DNA of 32,590 bases, from assembly GCA_027972325.1 (NCBI GenBank), contig JAPMOS010000296.1:1-32590 (forward strand), given 5' to 3'. Of the stretch, positions 11,103 through 20,591 are shown piece by piece. The DNA comes from Paratrimastix pyriformis. Taxonomy: Eukaryota > Preaxostyla > Paratrimastigidae. The first letter of the stretch is position 1, and the number at the start of each line of letters is the position of its first letter. Under the pieces are notes generated by a model. That model was given only the letters and a program-made list of their open reading frames with translations, was not told where the DNA came from and did not search any database. A program made the position numbers and the translations under genes.

Positions 11103-11894
11103 CAGTAGCTCATTGAATTATCATCTTAAAACACTCAGAGCTCAAATGATGAAACGCTGTTTTTTATCTCTTTGAAATAGAAGGTAAATCTGATTGATTT
11201 CTCTTTCAATTCATGTCAAAGCTGAGTAAATTTTCGCTTTAAAGGGCTCGGTGCTGAAATTAAATTTCATATTGTTTTATCATTTTGTCATACTTTTCCA
11301 TTTTCTTAGAATCAATTATTTGAGCTGATTCAATCAAAAAGAATGCATCATTTACTTAAGATTGATGCATTATTTAATGATCACTTTTGAAAAGCACTTT
11401 TGTCACAATTTTATTTTGAATGAAGAGATAAGCTGTTTCTGATTGAATTCTCTTTCGTTTGATGCTTAAGATGATTGAATTGTTTGATTTGACAAAAATG
11501 GCAAAATAATTTCTGGGACAAAAAATGGAAAAAAAATTGAAAATGCATGGAGAATTCGCTTTTTGCCTCTAATTTCGTTTGTAGCTCGAATGAATTGATG
11601 CTTAAATCATTCCAAGCTGATTAAAATAAAATGCTCGTTTTACTTAAAAAACATTGAGAAAAAAGATTTTGCTCTGAAGAAATCGATTTTTGCCTCTAAT
11701 AACGTTTGTAGCTCGAGAAAATTAATGCTTAAATCATTCAAAGCTGATAAAATAAAATGCTCCTTTTCGATAAAAAATAATGAGAAAAAAAGATTTTGCT
11801 CTGAAGAATTCGATTTTTGCCTCAAATAACAACGCAAGCGTGAAAAATTGTGTGTGAAAATCGATTGTCTCAGAACTCTCCTTTTATAACTACT
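11103..11894. repeat. Terminal-like repeat, copy 1
   Basis: This 792-bp AT-rich block recurs at 17166-17955 in the same orientation, with about a dozen differences by eye, mostly in A or T runs. It begins CAGTAGCTCATTGAATTATC and ends ...CTTTTATAACTACT. The match stops abruptly there, after which the two copies continue into unrelated sequence. The outer bases (ACT, or AGT on the other strand) suit a Polinton terminus. It sits just beyond the integrase and small ORF, where a Polinton end is expected. The same block cannot be an inverted pair within this window. Confidence 0.8.
11559..11830. repeat. 127-bp tandem repeat inside terminal repeat copy 1
   Basis: The sequence TTTTGCCTC recurs at about 11561, 11688 and 11815, exactly 127 bp apart. 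Between the marks are matching segments CGTTTGTAGCTCGA, ATGCTTAAATCATTC, AAGCTGAT and GATTTTGCTCTGAAGAA. There are two full units and the start of a third. Such iterated blocks near a terminus could be binding sites for a terminal or replication protein; that role is inference. Confidence 0.8.
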
Positions 11895-12014
11895 CTTCTC
11901 ACTCTTATATTCTTTTCCACACTCAGGACACTTATAAACTGTAATGTCCATATCCTTATGGACATTCGAATGAATGGTTTCACCATTCTTTGCCTTGACT
12001 GATTCAGACGACAT
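11895..12014 (-). pseudogene. N-terminus of a CxxC zinc-finger protein running into terminal repeat copy 1
   Basis: From the ATG at 12014 the frame reads MSSESVKAKNGETIHSNVHK, then YKCPECGKEYKSEKS, a single CxxC knuckle of the C2H2 or zinc-ribbon type. It meets the repeat boundary at 11894. The frame stays open into the repeat as far as 11640, but that part only translates AT-rich repeat DNA, including the 127-bp units, and is unlikely to be the true C-terminus. The likely history is that the repeat edge cut off the rest of the gene. A divergent promoter region is shared with the gene at 12081. Confidence 0.5.
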
Positions 12015-12080
12015 TTTGAATTGTAACTATAATCTGTTTAGAAAAAATATTTTGTGTGTGAACTATATTAGTTAACTAAT
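12015..12080. promoter_or_regulatory. Divergent promoter region between the zinc-finger gene and the acidic-protein gene
   Basis: This 66-bp AT-rich gap separates two divergent start codons. On the plus side it reads GAAAAAATATTTT, then ACTATATTAGTTAACTAAT before the ATG. On the minus side it reads GATTATAGTTACAATTC before the ATG. Both resemble the A-block plus TATAGTTAG arrangement upstream of 11006 and 17055. Confidence 0.45.
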
Positions 12081-13063
12081 ATGTCTGACAGTGGATCTGA
12101 AATTGATGACGATTTGCAGTCTTTTGTCTCTTCCTCGAGTGAAATATCTATACCTTATGGAGATGAGGAAAATAGTGAAGATTCTAATGATGATGATGCC
12201 TCAGATGAATCCAATACTGATACTGATGAGTCTGATGATGACTCAAATGAAGAGCCTCAAGAAGAGTCTAAGGAAAAATCGTCGGATGAACTGATTGATA
12301 ACATGGACTTCCTTCTTCGTAAAGACCAACTACACAATGAAATACCTGATGGTAAAATTGTGTTTAAGACAAAAGAACAGGTGGAAACAGAGCAAGAACT
12401 TATGCAACAGGCTATAAAAGAATTAGAGCAACAACAGGAACAAGCTAAACAGGCACTTAAGGCTCGTACAAGAGCACCTCGTGCAATTCATTTACCAAAG
12501 GCTCCAAAGAAACCTAAAATGACTCTCAAACGTGAAAACGACATCAATGAGCTGCTCGTGCTGACTAACCAACTCGGTATGGACCAAGAAAAATATAATG
12601 TGGCATTCTTCGCTGAAATGTCTGATGATGAATTGATGCAATTCAAAATTGACCTCTTTAAGGTTGTCGATGCTAAAATGGATGAATCCTTTCACAGTAG
12701 CAAACATGTGACTGAGATGCTGCTGAAGACTGCAGATATCACTGAAAAGATAATGCCTAAATACCTTCATGGTTATCGCGATTCATTGGAATGTTCTCAA
12801 GAGGAGATTCAAAATGCCTCGATGAAATGATTAAGAATGGTGATATGGAAGGCTTATTAAAGTCTAAGATGATGCAACCTAAGTATCAATTGATGATGAT
12901 TCTCGGTGGAAACTTACTCGGACAAGTCAGTTCTAATATGAAAGCCGCTAAGTCTGTTGTCGTTAAAGCAAAAGAAACCCTCGACACAGTCCAAAAAAAC
13001 TCACCCGTGTCGCAAACTGTATTACCACGTTCGGCTACATCGGAATCGGATGTCTTCTTCTAA
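12081..13063 (+). pseudogene. Acidic, helical protein of unknown function (virion-type)
   Basis: The N-terminal 75 or so residues are a Ser/Asp/Glu-rich disordered arm (SDSGSEIDDD, SDDDSNEEPQEES). A Gln/Glu-rich coiled-coil follows (EQELMQQAIKELEQQQEQ), then a basic Pro-rich hinge (PRAIHLPKAPKKPK). The rest is helical, ending with a C-terminal helical region containing QLMMILGGNLLGQV. It opens the plus-strand cassette ahead of a membrane protein and the fibre, so a scaffold, tegument-like or minor virion role is possible. I do not recognise the family. It is broken about once. Confidence 0.55.
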
Positions 13064-13116
13064 TCACCACAAAGTATGTCTTCTCCTAATTCTTATTTGT
13101 CCTTAATTTTTTATCC

Positions 13117-13542
13117 ATGAATAGTATTGAATCATTCATGGCTACATCAGAAGGTAAATCTGCAATCGACCTTAAAGACATCACAATCAAATCAATCAGT
13201 GGTGTCTCATTGTATTGGCTTATCACTAAAACTCTGTCACTGAGGAGTGATTATGCTGAATATTTATATGTTGGACTGGCTGGAGCTGGTGGGCTTACTA
13301 TTGTAGCGCCTATTCTACAAAACCTCATCGATGGTAAAGACATTACGGCGGGACTCTCCTTCGATTCAACAATGCTCAAAAATGCTCTTGTCGATGGAGG
13401 AATATCAGCTGCAATATATCTTGTGCTGCACCTAACCTTTGGCGCAAAACTTGAAACTGGACTTCTGAATCGTTATGTCGGTGTTATTTGCTCTGTTATT
13501 GGTGGTGACATGATTCGCCCTTACATCCTCTCTAAACTATAA
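13117..13542 (+). CDS. Small multi-pass membrane protein (141 residues)
   Basis: An intact frame starts at the ATG at 13117, 53 bp after the preceding gene. The first 25 or so residues are polar (MNSIESFMATSEGKSAIDLK). Four hydrophobic segments follow at about residues 30-45 (SGVSLYWLITKTLSL), 50-72 (YVGLAGAGGLTIVAPIL), 92-110 (GGISAAIYLVLHLTFGA) and 118-138 (YVGVICSVIGGDMIRPYIL). Small Gly/Ala residues are common, as in tightly packed helices. Viral membrane or virion-membrane proteins look like this and holin-like proteins are possible, but no family could be assigned. The clean frame beside broken neighbours is notable. Confidence 0.7.
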   Translation: MNSIESFMATSEGKSAIDLKDITIKSISGVSLYWLITKTLSLRSDYAEYLYVGLAGAGGLTIVAPILQNLIDGKDITAGLSFDSTMLKNALVDGGISAAIYLVLHLTFGAKLETGLLNRYVGVICSVIGGDMIRPYILSKL

Positions 13543-13605
13543 ACTTATCGTCAATTGACCTTAATCATTTCATGCATTTTGTATTTTTCTATTGCGGTTA
13601 TATAG

Positions 13606-16384
13606 ATGGAACCGCAAAAGAAAGTCATCTTTACTGACAGAATCTCTCTCGCTAACACTTTGGTTACGATAGAGTAGCTGTCGAAACTCAGAATGAAAAT
13701 CCTCTTGAACTTAGATGTGATGCTGCTCTGAAAAATGTGACTATTGATGGAGAAACTGTGTTAGGAAACAATCTGACAATCAATGGCGGCACTCATACAG
13801 TCAATGGTGAAACTACATTTAATGGACTCGTCAAATTCAATAGTGATGTCATTTTGCCTTCTGCACCTATTCCTGACATGTCAATTGGACAACTGTCTAA
13901 TGTGGATGTGTCAACTGGACTTGTCGATAAACAAACACTACTTTATGACGCTTCCACACAATGCTGGAAGAATTCAACTGCAAATGAATCAACCACTGCT
14001 AAATACAATACCATCACAGAAATGTCTGCCGGTAATGGCACTTCAGTTAATAATGTTCTTCTGGCTTCTGGAAAATCACCGCAACTCATGCACAAATCAC
14101 CTCTTTTACCACCGCTGGATTGGTTCATTGTGACGCCTCTGGAAATATGTCATCATCAACTTTGATAAATTCTGATATTACTGATGGCACAATTAATGAT
14201 TCTAAACTTAACACTATTAGCACCGCTGGAAAAATAGCTAACTCTGCTACAACTGCTACTGATGCAAGTTCTGCCTCCACTATTGTTCTTAGAAATGCAA
14301 GTGGTGACACTAAAGTAAACAATCTCTCTGCAAACACTGTATTAGCAAACTCTGTCAAATCAGTGACTTCTGGAAACTTAGACATTCAATCAAATGGTAA
14401 TGTAAACATTGATATTGATAATGACAATAATGAAACGGGCAAAAACTTCACTGTAACTACAAACAATGGCGCCTCTACATTGTTCCAAGTGAATGATGCT
14501 GGAAAAATTATCATTCCTACAATGGCTTCTGCTAATATAGTTCATTCCACTGCAACTGGTGAATTGGCTGTATCTAAAATCATATCGACTGATATCGTTG
14601 ATGGAGCTGTGACTGATGCAAAAATAGCCTCTTTATCTATTCCTAATGCGCCTTCAACAATTGTGCAACGTGATGCTAATAGCAAAATATACTGTGCTAC
14701 TGTGGTAGCTGATAAAGTGGCTCCTACTGGTGCAACATTGAGTGTTCCAATAGCTGTTGACAACATAATTCCTCTTAATACTTCTCTCAAAATAGGTAAC
14801 TTCACAGTAAATTCCACTGACACCACATTCGAAAATGCTGATAACACTACCTTCACTATTAAGTCAAAAGGCAACATAAAATACAATAGTGATTACAATG
14901 CTAATGACACTTCTCCAAATCATACATTCACTATTGGCGCAACTGACATGCTTTCTATATATTCCAATAAAGTTAAGACTGCATTTCCATTTGAATGTCC
15001 ATTTATTGGCTCAAACACTGGCTCTCTCAAAATATCAATGTATCCTTATGGTAACACAAACTGGGGCATTTATCAAGCAAGCTCTGGTGCAAATGCTGAC
15101 TTCTCTGGTACTGGTTCTGCATGCGCCGGCTTTGATATGAACAATGCAATTCGATTCCGTGTCTATGACAGTTCTTCAACTGGAATAATCTTCGAAAACT
15201 CAAACAATGTATGCAACTTCTCTGCAAATGCTAACACTGGTACTTTCTGGACTCGTGGACTGCTGACGGCTGGTGGAAATTTGGCAAGCCCTAAAATCAG
15301 TTCACCTGCTTCTTCCGCAAATCTCGGGCTTAGAATTGGTTTCAATGGAACTGTTGATAACGCCTGGGGCGCTTACATGTCTGCAACCACTTCATTTGAC
15401 AATTCAACTGCATGCGTTGGAAATGATTTCTCTGGTCAAGCACTTCGACTTCGTGCATATAACAATGCTAACTGCGGTATGATATTCGAAAATAGTGACA
15501 ATGTCATGAACCTCTCATGCAATGCAAACAGTGGTAATCTTTGGCTACGTGGCATGGCAACACTGAATGGTGGCTTAAAACTACCTAACAACACCTCCGG
15601 ATATCTATATAGTGATGCAAATGGTAATATCACCGCAACTACTGTAACTTCCACTTCTGCTCAGTCTCTCGCTGCTAATAGTGGCTCTTCCACTAATATC
15701 TCATCGAATAATAATCTTATTAACATTTCTGGTGATACTACAAGTTCATACTTTAATGCAAATAACGCTAACTTTGGAGTTGTTTTTAATGTTGGAGGGG
15801 CTAATGTGATTAACTTTGGTAAGACTCGTGTGACTTCACCTGTCATATTAGCTACTGCTCAATCAACTGGTGATTCTCTGCAAATGTACATCGATACTAC
15901 TGGAAAAATACATGTTCCTACATCCTCAATTCGATACAAGGAAAACGTAATGGATATGGCTGATACGTCATATTTATATAAGTTACGTCCCGTCAATTTC
16001 AATTACAAGGCTGATGAGAAAAAGGTCAAATGCTATGGTCTAATAGCTGAAGAATGTGTTGATGTATGTCCTGATTTAGTATATTACAAGGATGGCGCTG
16101 TTGAAGGTATTCGACAAGATCGTTTGCCTTTCATGATGCTCAATGAGATGAAAAAACTAAAGGCACATTGTGATTCACTCACTGATGAAAACATGTCATT
16201 AAAAGCTCAAATAGAAACACTTAAAACTGCTGTAGCGGAAATCAGACAGATGATTTCTGTTACGTTCGAAACTACTCAACCTTCTTCAATTGATAATGGT
16301 AAAATGGCATTCTATCTCGCTGATGACTCAACACTGAAGGCTACATGGAAGATAAACAATGTACGACAAGCTACCAATATTTAA
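13606..16384 (+). pseudogene. Fibre/adhesin with C-terminal peptidase S74 (intramolecular chaperone) domain
   Basis: The gene starts at the ATG at 13606 (MEPQKKVIFTDRISLA) and ends at a TAA at 16384. The long middle is a beta-rich, Asn/Ser/Thr/Gly-rich repeat region typical of trimeric fibres, with two related blocks (FENSNNVCNFSANANTG and FENSDNVMNLSCNANSG, about 90 residues apart). The last 150 residues are a clear S74 domain: SSIRYKENVMDM (self-cleavage Ser and conserved Lys, about residue 605 of the 754-residue frame), LRPVNFNYK, GLIAEECVDVCPDLV, then a coiled coil (DSLTDENMSLKAQIETLK). S74 domains trimerise phage tail spikes and cut themselves off; MYRF uses one in animals. In a Polinton this suggests a receptor-binding virion fibre. 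The gene is broken about twice. Its stop overlaps that of the next gene in a TTAA. Confidence 0.85.
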
Positions 16385-17055
16385 GCAAAAAGAGACTTTG
16401 AATTGTCTGCTTTCTTCTTCCCTTCTTTCACTATAAGTAGCTGTTTGCATGAGGCTGAGATTCCATAATGCTGCTTATCATCAACCCATACTTTAAGTTG
16501 GACTATCATTTTAACTGTGCTCCCTGGATTGACGGCTTTCCGTAAATCCTCGTTTGTTTGTATTGTTGTGTCCTGTTTTACCTCACCATCTTCATCTTTT
16601 CGGAAGACACTCGGATACAGTGTATCTGCATATCCAACTGCTACTTTATAGTAGCTCGGAAACTTGTCATTATCACTCGTCTTGGCAAATGATTTGTATT
16701 GAAATTCATCTGGTTTGCCTTCTTCAAAAGTACCATTCACAATGCTTTCCACATTGTTTTGACAGTACTTCTCGAGCTTGTCTATCATCTTCTTAAAGTC
16801 ATCGCCTACATTCTCAACTGGTAACCTGATGGTTTTAGTGTTCTCGTAAAAGTTCACTCCATAAGGTCCTAAGTCGATTTGTGGCGTCTGAACTAATAGG
16901 TTACTACCATTATGTTCAATGTGACACATCTTCATTGCCTTCTCTTGCTTCCTGGACGATTCAGATAAGGCTTCAATTGACAGCTTCTTAACTGTGAAAT
17001 CGTTCGGAATGATCACAACTGGCATATCAGACTCAACAGATTGCTTGCTTGACAT
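16381..17055 (-). CDS. Unknown 224-residue protein, candidate ssDNA-binding protein
   Basis: An intact frame runs from the ATG at 17055 to a TAA at 16381-16383. The N-terminal 40 residues are polar. Then come LLVQTPQIDLGPYGVNFYE, a helical middle (DDFKKMIDKLEKYCQNNVES), YKVAVGYADTLYPSVFRK and, near the C-terminus, GSTVKMIVQLKVWVDDKQHYG followed by GISASCKQLLIV and a Lys-rich tail. The order of a Q-[IL]-x-L-G-P-Y-G strand, a modification-like acidic turn and a V-x-V-W strand before a basic tail resembles the OB-fold ssDNA-binding proteins of giant viruses. This match is from memory of the pattern only; a virion protein is an alternative. A promoter-like motif lies just upstream. Confidence 0.6.
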   Translation of the reverse strand: MSSKQSVESDMPVVIIPNDFTVKKLSIEALSESSRKQEKAMKMCHIEHNGSNLLVQTPQIDLGPYGVNFYENTKTIRLPVENVGDDFKKMIDKLEKYCQNNVESIVNGTFEEGKPDEFQYKSFAKTSDNDKFPSYYKVAVGYADTLYPSVFRKDEDGEVKQDTTIQTNEDLRKAVNPGSTVKMIVQLKVWVDDKQHYGISASCKQLLIVKEGKKKADNSKSLFA

Positions 17056-17110
17056 TAGTGGTTATTATATACTAACTATAGATAATAATTTTTCTTAAAA
17101 TACCTTTACT
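17056..17110 (-). promoter_or_regulatory. Promoter-like motif before the 224-residue ORF
   Basis: On the minus strand an A-rich block (GAAAAATTATT) leads into ATCTATAGTTAGTATATA and then the ATG 11 bp on. It matches the block upstream of the 56-residue ORF almost base for base, although the two proteins are unrelated. In both places it lies on the inner side of a terminal-like repeat, so the promoter may have been copied with the repeat. Confidence 0.55.
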
Positions 17111-17165
17111 GATTCAGTGATTATAATGAGTGCGCATTCTGATGAGATATTCCTCATTATATCAT

Positions 17166-17955
17166 CAGTTGCTCATTGAATTATCATCTTAAAACACTCA
17201 GAGCTCAAATGATGAAACGCTGTTTTTTATCTCTTTGAAATAGAAGGTAAATCTGATTGATTTCTCTTTCAATTCATGTCAAAGCTGAGTAAATTTTCGC
17301 TTTAAAGGGCTCGGTGCTGAAATTAAATTTCATATTGTTTTATCATTTTGTCATACTTTTCCATTTTCTTAGAATCAATTATTTGAGCTGATTCAATCAA
17401 AAAGAATGCATCATTTACTTAAGATTGATGCATTATTTAATGATCACTTTTGAAAAGCACTTTTGTCACAATTTTATTTTGAATGAAGAGATAAGCTGTT
17501 TCTGATTGAATTCTCTTTCGTTTGATGCTTAAGATGATTGAATTGTTTGATTTGACAAAAATGGCAAAATAATTTCTGGGACAAAAATGGAAAAAATTGA
17601 AAATGCATGGAGAATTCGCTTTTTTGCCTCTAATTTCGTTTGTAGCTCGAATGAATTGATGCTTAAATCATTCAAAGCTGATTAAAATAAAATGCTCGTT
17701 TTACTTAAAAAACATTGAGAAAAAAGATTTTGCTCTGAAGAATTCGATTTTTGCCTCAAATAACGTTTGTAGCTCGAGAAAATTAATGCTTAAATCATTC
17801 AAAGCTGATAAAATAAAATGCTCCTTTTCGATAAAATATAATGAGAAAAAAAGATTTTGTTCTGAAGAAATCGATTTTTGCCTCAAATAACAACGCAAGC
17901 GTGAAAAATTGTGTGTGAAAATCGCTTGTCTCAGAACTCTCCTTTTATAACTACT
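17166..17955. repeat. Terminal-like repeat, copy 2
   Basis: Same-orientation partner of 11103-11894. It begins CAGTTGCTCATTGAATTATC and ends ...CTTTTATAACTACT at 17955, where GC-rich LINE sequence starts at the next base. Differences from copy 1 are few and lie mostly in homopolymers, plus scattered single substitutions in the 127-bp units. With copy 1 it brackets the structural cassette. It is taken as the right terminus of the element. Confidence 0.8.
17620..17890. repeat. 127-bp tandem repeat inside terminal repeat copy 2
   Basis: TTTTGCCTC marks recur at about 17622, 17749 and 17876, again 127 bp apart, with the same internal segments as in copy 1. The unit number and phase are conserved between the two terminal repeats. 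Confidence 0.8.
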
Positions 17956-17968
17956 GGCGACCTCTGCG

Positions 17969-20387
17969 GTGAAAATGGCTCGGAGGAAGGTGGCCATCTG
18001 CCCTTCCCGGACGGATGTGGAGGCACTGTTGCGGGACAAGAAGAAGGAGGAGTATGATGTTATGGTTGGGAAAATGGAAAAGTACCGTGGGAAGGTTGCG
18101 CAAATGTTGCGAGAGGCAGCTGTGAAGGGGGAGGAGCCATCATTTGAACAGATGAGTGAGTTTCTTCGGGTGACAGCTGGCTGCGTTTTCGGCTATAGGG
18201 ATGTGATGAATACGGATCGAGATTTTGAGCCTTTCAGGATAAAGAAATTGAGGAGGAGAGCGCTGGCGGAGGAGGACTTGAGTAAGAGGAAGGAGATGTT
18301 GAAACAGCTGGCGAAGATGAGGTCGGTGCATTATGGTAAGAGAGATAGGGCATTGGAGGGAAAGCGCAAGCGTATCTATAAGGGTATCATGACGGATGGC
18401 GCGGCGCCAATTACAACCTACGTGACTCGAAATGCGGAGGGAAGATGGACAGGGTGGTGTCGGACCCGGCGGAGGTTAAGAGGGATGGTGGGGTTTCATG
18501 GCGGGGCTTGCAAAAGGAAGCTGCCGGTGGGGACGGGGGCAAAGACTGAAGGAGGTAACGGGAGGCGTGGGTGGAAGGGTAATTATGGCCCTCTGACGAC
18601 GCATGATATCCAGACAATACTGGGGGCTTTGCCGGACGGGAAAGCGGCTGGCCCGGATGGAGTGACGGCGGAGATGATCCATGCTTGTCAGGACGAAATT
18701 AAGGAGTGGTTGGGGAGGCGATACAACGAGATGTTGCAGAAGTCTGAGGTTCCTGAGGAGCTGAAACTCAGCTCGGTCTATATGGCAACCAAATCGCAGA
18801 CGGAGCATCCGGGGATCCGGCGGGAAGAAGGCCTATAACTTTAATACAGGTCTTTTGAAAGGACTGCAGGTAGTGATTGCCTCGAGATTTCAAGACTGGT
18901 GCGTTGAAAAGGGGTATTCGGGGCGGAGCAGTTTGGTTTCCTGAGGATCGGAGGATTGAGACGCCGATTGCCGAGATTTTGGGGTGTTGACGGACTCGAA
19001 GATTATGGGAGGTAAGGAGTTCCACATGTGCGCGCTAGATATAAGAAAGGCCTATGATACAGTTGACATGGAGGCGCTCAGAAAGGGGTTGAGAAGGATG
19101 GGGGTGGAAGAGGAATTTGTCAGGTATGTGGACAGCTTGTATGAGGGCGCGTGTGATCACGGGGTACGGGTTGACGGATAGCTATGACATTGAGAGAGAA
19201 TTAGTCAGGGGACCCGTTGTCCTGCCTGCTGTTTATCTCCTTCATGGAGGGAGTCTTGGCGGAGGTGAGACGACAGGAGGGGCTATATTCTGGATAGCGG
19301 CAGGAAGGTAAAGGTGTTGGCATTTGCGGACGACATTATGTTGGTGACGAGAACAAGGGAACAGATGGTCCGTTTGGTGAATACGGTAAGGCGGAAAGTG
19401 GAAGAGGCTGGTATGGAGCTGTCGTGGAGCAAGTGTGACTACCTGTGTGGCGGGGTGAAGGGAAGACGGACTTGGATCTGGGAGAGGGTCGGAAGATCAG
19501 AGTGCAGCAAAGGGTGGAGCAATTCGGTATCTTGGGATATGGATAGATGAGGAGATGAACATGAAGGTCAACACGGAGAAGGTGATCCAGAAAATGTGTG
19601 GGCGACTGCACAGGCTCATGGACAAGAAGGTCCCTCCGAGGTTGATGGTGCAAATGATTAATGAGTGTGTCTCGACTTGCCTACAATACACGGCGAGGCA
19701 GTGCTCAATGCCGACAAGGGACTTGGAAACACTGAAGCAGAGATATGCGAGGGTGTTCAGGAAATCGGAGGTTGTATTGGGAAATGCGACCCGGCAGAGG
19801 TGCTGTTCTTTCCGGAGGAGGAAGGGGTATGGGGCTGAAGGACCCGATTGATGTCCATGATATGATGGTGATGACACAAATTCTGGGGAGGATGGCGGAC
19901 GAGCAGGGGTGTGGAGTGGTGCTGAGGGAGGAGATCGCTGCTGCAGAAATTGTGGACGACGCGTGAGCCGCTGTTGGATGATGCAGGGAAGTGGGTGAAG
20001 ATGCACGGGCAGGAGAAGATGCCGGGGGTGGTGATTGGGGCGTTGCAGGTGATGCACAGGAGAGACATGGCGATCCTGAGGGACGGGGAGAAACTGAAGG
20101 AGGAAGTGAAGTACGGCATGCCGACGACACTGGAAGAGATGGCGGAGCCCTGCAAGATAACAAAGAAGCACAGACAGACCCTCATGAAAAGGAAGATTCG
20201 GAGTGTGGCGGACCTCATCATAGGGGGAAGATTTCATTGGAAAGGGGTGATGCCGCAGTATGTGGAGATGATCAAAAAGCGGGTGTGTCTGTATGGTAAC
20301 AGGGTGAGTCCGGACTATCTGCAATTGGCGAGGCGGATTCGGGAGGAGTCGGCGGAGGAGGGGCAAGAGGCGGAGAGTGGAGAAGGA
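17969..20387 (+). pseudogene. Reverse transcriptase region of LINE copy A
   Basis: The first open frame (17969-18838, 289 residues) has a Lys/Arg/Glu-rich helical linker, then the RT entry motif LPDGKAAGPDGVTAEMIH. Motif A is LDIRKAYDTVD (near 19040) and the catalytic pair is LAFADDIMLV (near 19320-19345). Thumb-like sequence follows: NTEKVIQKMCGRLHRLMDKK (near 19580) and MGLKDPIDVHDMM (near 19845). The frame shifts between 18838 and 18984, around 19181, between 19300 and 19314, near 19550 and near 19851, so no full-length enzyme is encoded as assembled. The shifts fall in runs such as GGGG, and copy B often keeps the other phase. Confidence 0.85.
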
Positions 20388-20591
20388 AAGGAGCATCGCA
20401 AAAGAATCGAGGAAAAGTCAGGGAGTCGAACAGTCAAAAACCAGTCAGAGAAGCAATTGCAGATGCGTCAAGGGCAAAACAGAGGATGGAGGAGATGGAG
20501 TGGGAAAGGGAAGGGTCGGAAGGAAGGCGATCAAAAGAAAGGGTCGGGGGCAGGTCGAGGGAAAACAAAAGGGAGTGGAGCAAATGGAATG
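20388..20591 (+). other. Variable basic linker of LINE copy A
   Basis: Purine-rich sequence joins the RT thumb to RNase H and codes for a low-complexity Lys/Arg/Gly/Glu-rich stretch. It is about 200 bp here but about 325 bp in copy B. The two align only loosely (shared pieces such as GTGGGAAAGGG), although the flanks on both sides are nearly identical. Confidence 0.7.

Larger units (their letters stand above)
1..17955. mobile_element. Polinton/Maverick-like DNA transposon (fossil), left end outside the window
   Basis: The hallmark pair of this family is present: a protein-primed family B DNA polymerase (minus strand, 5.8-9.7 kb) and a retroviral-type integrase (plus strand, 9.8-10.8 kb). Around them lie compact genes on both strands with virus-like spacing, a GIY-YIG nuclease, a membrane protein and a fibre with an S74 domain. 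No ATPase, cysteine protease or capsid gene was recognised; they may be outside the window or lost in the decayed 1-4 kb. The right edge ends ...ACTACT at 17955, in keeping with the AG...CT termini known for Polintons. It is broken in its large genes. The two terminal-like repeats differ at only about a dozen positions, so that duplication is young, whereas the left 4 kb looks much older. Confidence 0.85.

Noticed and set aside
11640-11894. C-terminal part of the minus-strand zinc-finger frame
   Set aside because: It only translates the AT-rich terminal repeat and its 127-bp units; the same peptide is read from copy 2 with an unrelated N-terminus.
13783-14133. 116-residue plus-strand frame within the fibre gene
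   Set aside because: Out-of-frame shadow of the fibre coding sequence.
11103-17955. The direct repeats as LTRs of a retrovirus-like element
   Set aside because: No gag, RT or primer-binding site lies between them; the content is a Polinton-type structural cassette.
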